From Peptococcaceae bacterium (GTDB lineage: Bacteria; Bacillota; Peptococcia; Peptococcales; Peptococcaceae): a DNA stretch of 5,995 nucleotides. Numbering within the stretch: the first letter of the stretch is position 1; each line of letters starts with the position of its first letter. The position numbers and the translations under genes are program-made. The notes beneath the pieces were generated by a model. The model made no database searches and was not told where the DNA came from. It saw nothing but the letters and a program-made list of their open reading frames with translations. Below, one piece after another: positions 5,693-5,995 of the stretch. Location: NCBI GenBank assembly GCA_017387265.1, contig JAFOFM010000192.1:1-5995 (forward strand), in the 5' to 3' direction.

Positions 5693-5714
5693 GTGGCTGA
5701 CAGATAACAGCCAC
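5693..5714 (+). other. Hairpin in the 5' leader of the tRNA transcript
   Basis: GTGGCTG (5693-5699) pairs perfectly with CAGCCAC (5708-5714) around an 8-base loop. It lies at the very start of the predicted transcript, 11 nt before tRNA-Lys, with no T-run, so it is not a terminator. It may protect the 5' end or guide processing by RNase P or another nuclease; this is inference. Confidence 0.5.
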
Positions 5715-5725
5715 GAAGCCCAAAT

Positions 5726-5798
5726 GCGCTATTAGCTCAGTCGGCAGAGCACCTGACTTTTAATCAGGGTGTCCCGCGTTCGAGTCGCGGATAGCGCA
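5726..5798 (+). tRNA. tRNA-Lys (TTT)
   Basis: A full cloverleaf of 73 nt. The 7-bp acceptor stem is 5726-5732 with 5791-5797, and the discriminator is A5798. The D-arm starts at 5735. The anticodon stem CCTGA/TCAGG (5752-5756, 5764-5768) closes a 7-base loop with anticodon TTT at 5759-5761. The T-arm is CCGCG/CGCGG around TTCGAGT. The 3' CCA is not encoded and must be added by nucleotidyltransferase. It is the first tRNA of the operon. Confidence 0.97.
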
Positions 5799-5807
5799 TC
5801 ATTTTAT

Positions 5808-5881
5808 GGCATGTTGGAGAAGGGGCTTAACTCACCAGCCTTTCACGCTGGCATTCACGGGTTCGAATCCCGTACATGTCA
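5808..5881 (+). tRNA. tRNA-Glu (TTC)
   Basis: A 74-nt cloverleaf. Acceptor stem 5808-5814 pairs with 5874-5880, including one G-T pair, and the discriminator is A5881. The anticodon stem CCAGC/GCTGG closes a loop with TTC at 5842-5844. The T-arm is ACGGG/CCCGT around TTCGAAT. No CCA is encoded. It is separated from tRNA-Lys by 9 nt, so the two are certainly cotranscribed. Confidence 0.96.
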
Positions 5882-5891
5882 TTTTTAATAT

Positions 5892-5965
5892 GGCGCAGTA
5901 GTTCAGCCGGTTAGAATGCCAGCCTGTCACGCTGGAGGTCGAGGGTTCGAGTCCCTTCTGCGTCG
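5892..5965 (+). tRNA. tRNA-Asp (GTC)
   Basis: A 74-nt cloverleaf. Acceptor stem 5892-5898 pairs with 5958-5964, with G-T at the second pair, and the discriminator is G5965, usual for Asp. The anticodon GTC lies at 5926-5928 in a CCAGC/GCTGG stem. The T-arm is built around TTCGAGT. No CCA is encoded. It follows tRNA-Glu by 10 nt. Its anticodon stem sequence is the same as that of tRNA-Glu. Confidence 0.97.
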
Positions 5966-5970
5966 TATTT

Positions 5971-5995
5971 GCCTCGATAGCTCAGTCGGTAGAGC
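5971..5995 (+). tRNA. Partial tRNA, probably tRNA-Phe, cut by the window edge
   Basis: Only the 5' acceptor strand (GCCTCGA), the TA linker and a complete D-arm (GCTC at 5980-5983 with GAGC at 5992-5995) are present; the anticodon is outside. That it is a tRNA is clear from the D-arm and its position 5 nt after tRNA-Asp. The identity Phe is inferred from resemblance to the 5' half of Bacillota tRNA-Phe and from the common Glu-Asp-Phe gene order. Confidence 0.75.

Noticed and set aside
1..5995. CRISPR array, transposase, phage, toxin-antitoxin or defence genes
   Set aside because: No regularly spaced direct repeats and no proteins of these types were seen on either strand; the only direct repeat is the homology between the two paralogous genes.

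Overview
The window looks like chromosomal DNA from a moderately AT-rich Bacillota-type bacterium. The evidence is strong AGGAGG-type ribosome binding sites, sigma-A-like promoters, intrinsic terminators after the genes whose 3' ends are visible, a consensus Spo0J/ParB parS site, and a compact tRNA array. The codon style (CTG/TTA for Leu, AAC, TTC, CCA in the best-biased genes) and the protein types would suit the Negativicutes, perhaps relatives of Phascolarctobacterium or Acidaminococcus. That genus-level idea is only an impression and could not be tested here.

Layout, left to right. (1) 1-58, minus: the first 19 codons of a gene with a TTG start and a basic-then-hydrophobic N-terminus (signal peptide or membrane anchor), running off the left edge. 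(2) 119-140: a perfect 22-bp palindrome containing the consensus parS 16-mer. (3) 320-1918 and 2146-3747, both minus: two paralogous amidohydrolases of the YtcJ-like family (Amidohydro_3), each with its own ribosome binding site and terminator, so probably two separate transcription units. (4) 3748-4173: a divergent intergenic region. It holds a promoter and a terminator-like leader hairpin for the second amidohydrolase, and a promoter and a leader hairpin for the aminotransferase. (5) 4174-5334, plus: a class I/II PLP-dependent aminotransferase with extreme codon bias, followed by a strong terminator. (6) 5381-5655: no gene, but a ~148-bp imperfect inverted repeat ending in a T-run, then helically phased A-tracts. 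(7) 5656-5995, plus: a strong promoter driving a tRNA operon, Lys(TTT)-Glu(TTC)-Asp(GTC) and a fourth tRNA (probably Phe) cut by the right edge.

How the parts may fit together: the amidohydrolases are cytoplasmic metal hydrolases of unknown substrate, plausibly cleaving amides or N-acyl compounds. A divergently transcribed aminotransferase next to them would fit amino-acid salvage, but nothing in the sequence proves a shared pathway. The parS site suggests that the window lies in the origin-proximal part of the chromosome. I did not find a CRISPR array, transposase, toxin-antitoxin pair or defence system. The least-explained elements are the long inverted repeat, the leader hairpins, and the mosaic conservation of the two paralogs.
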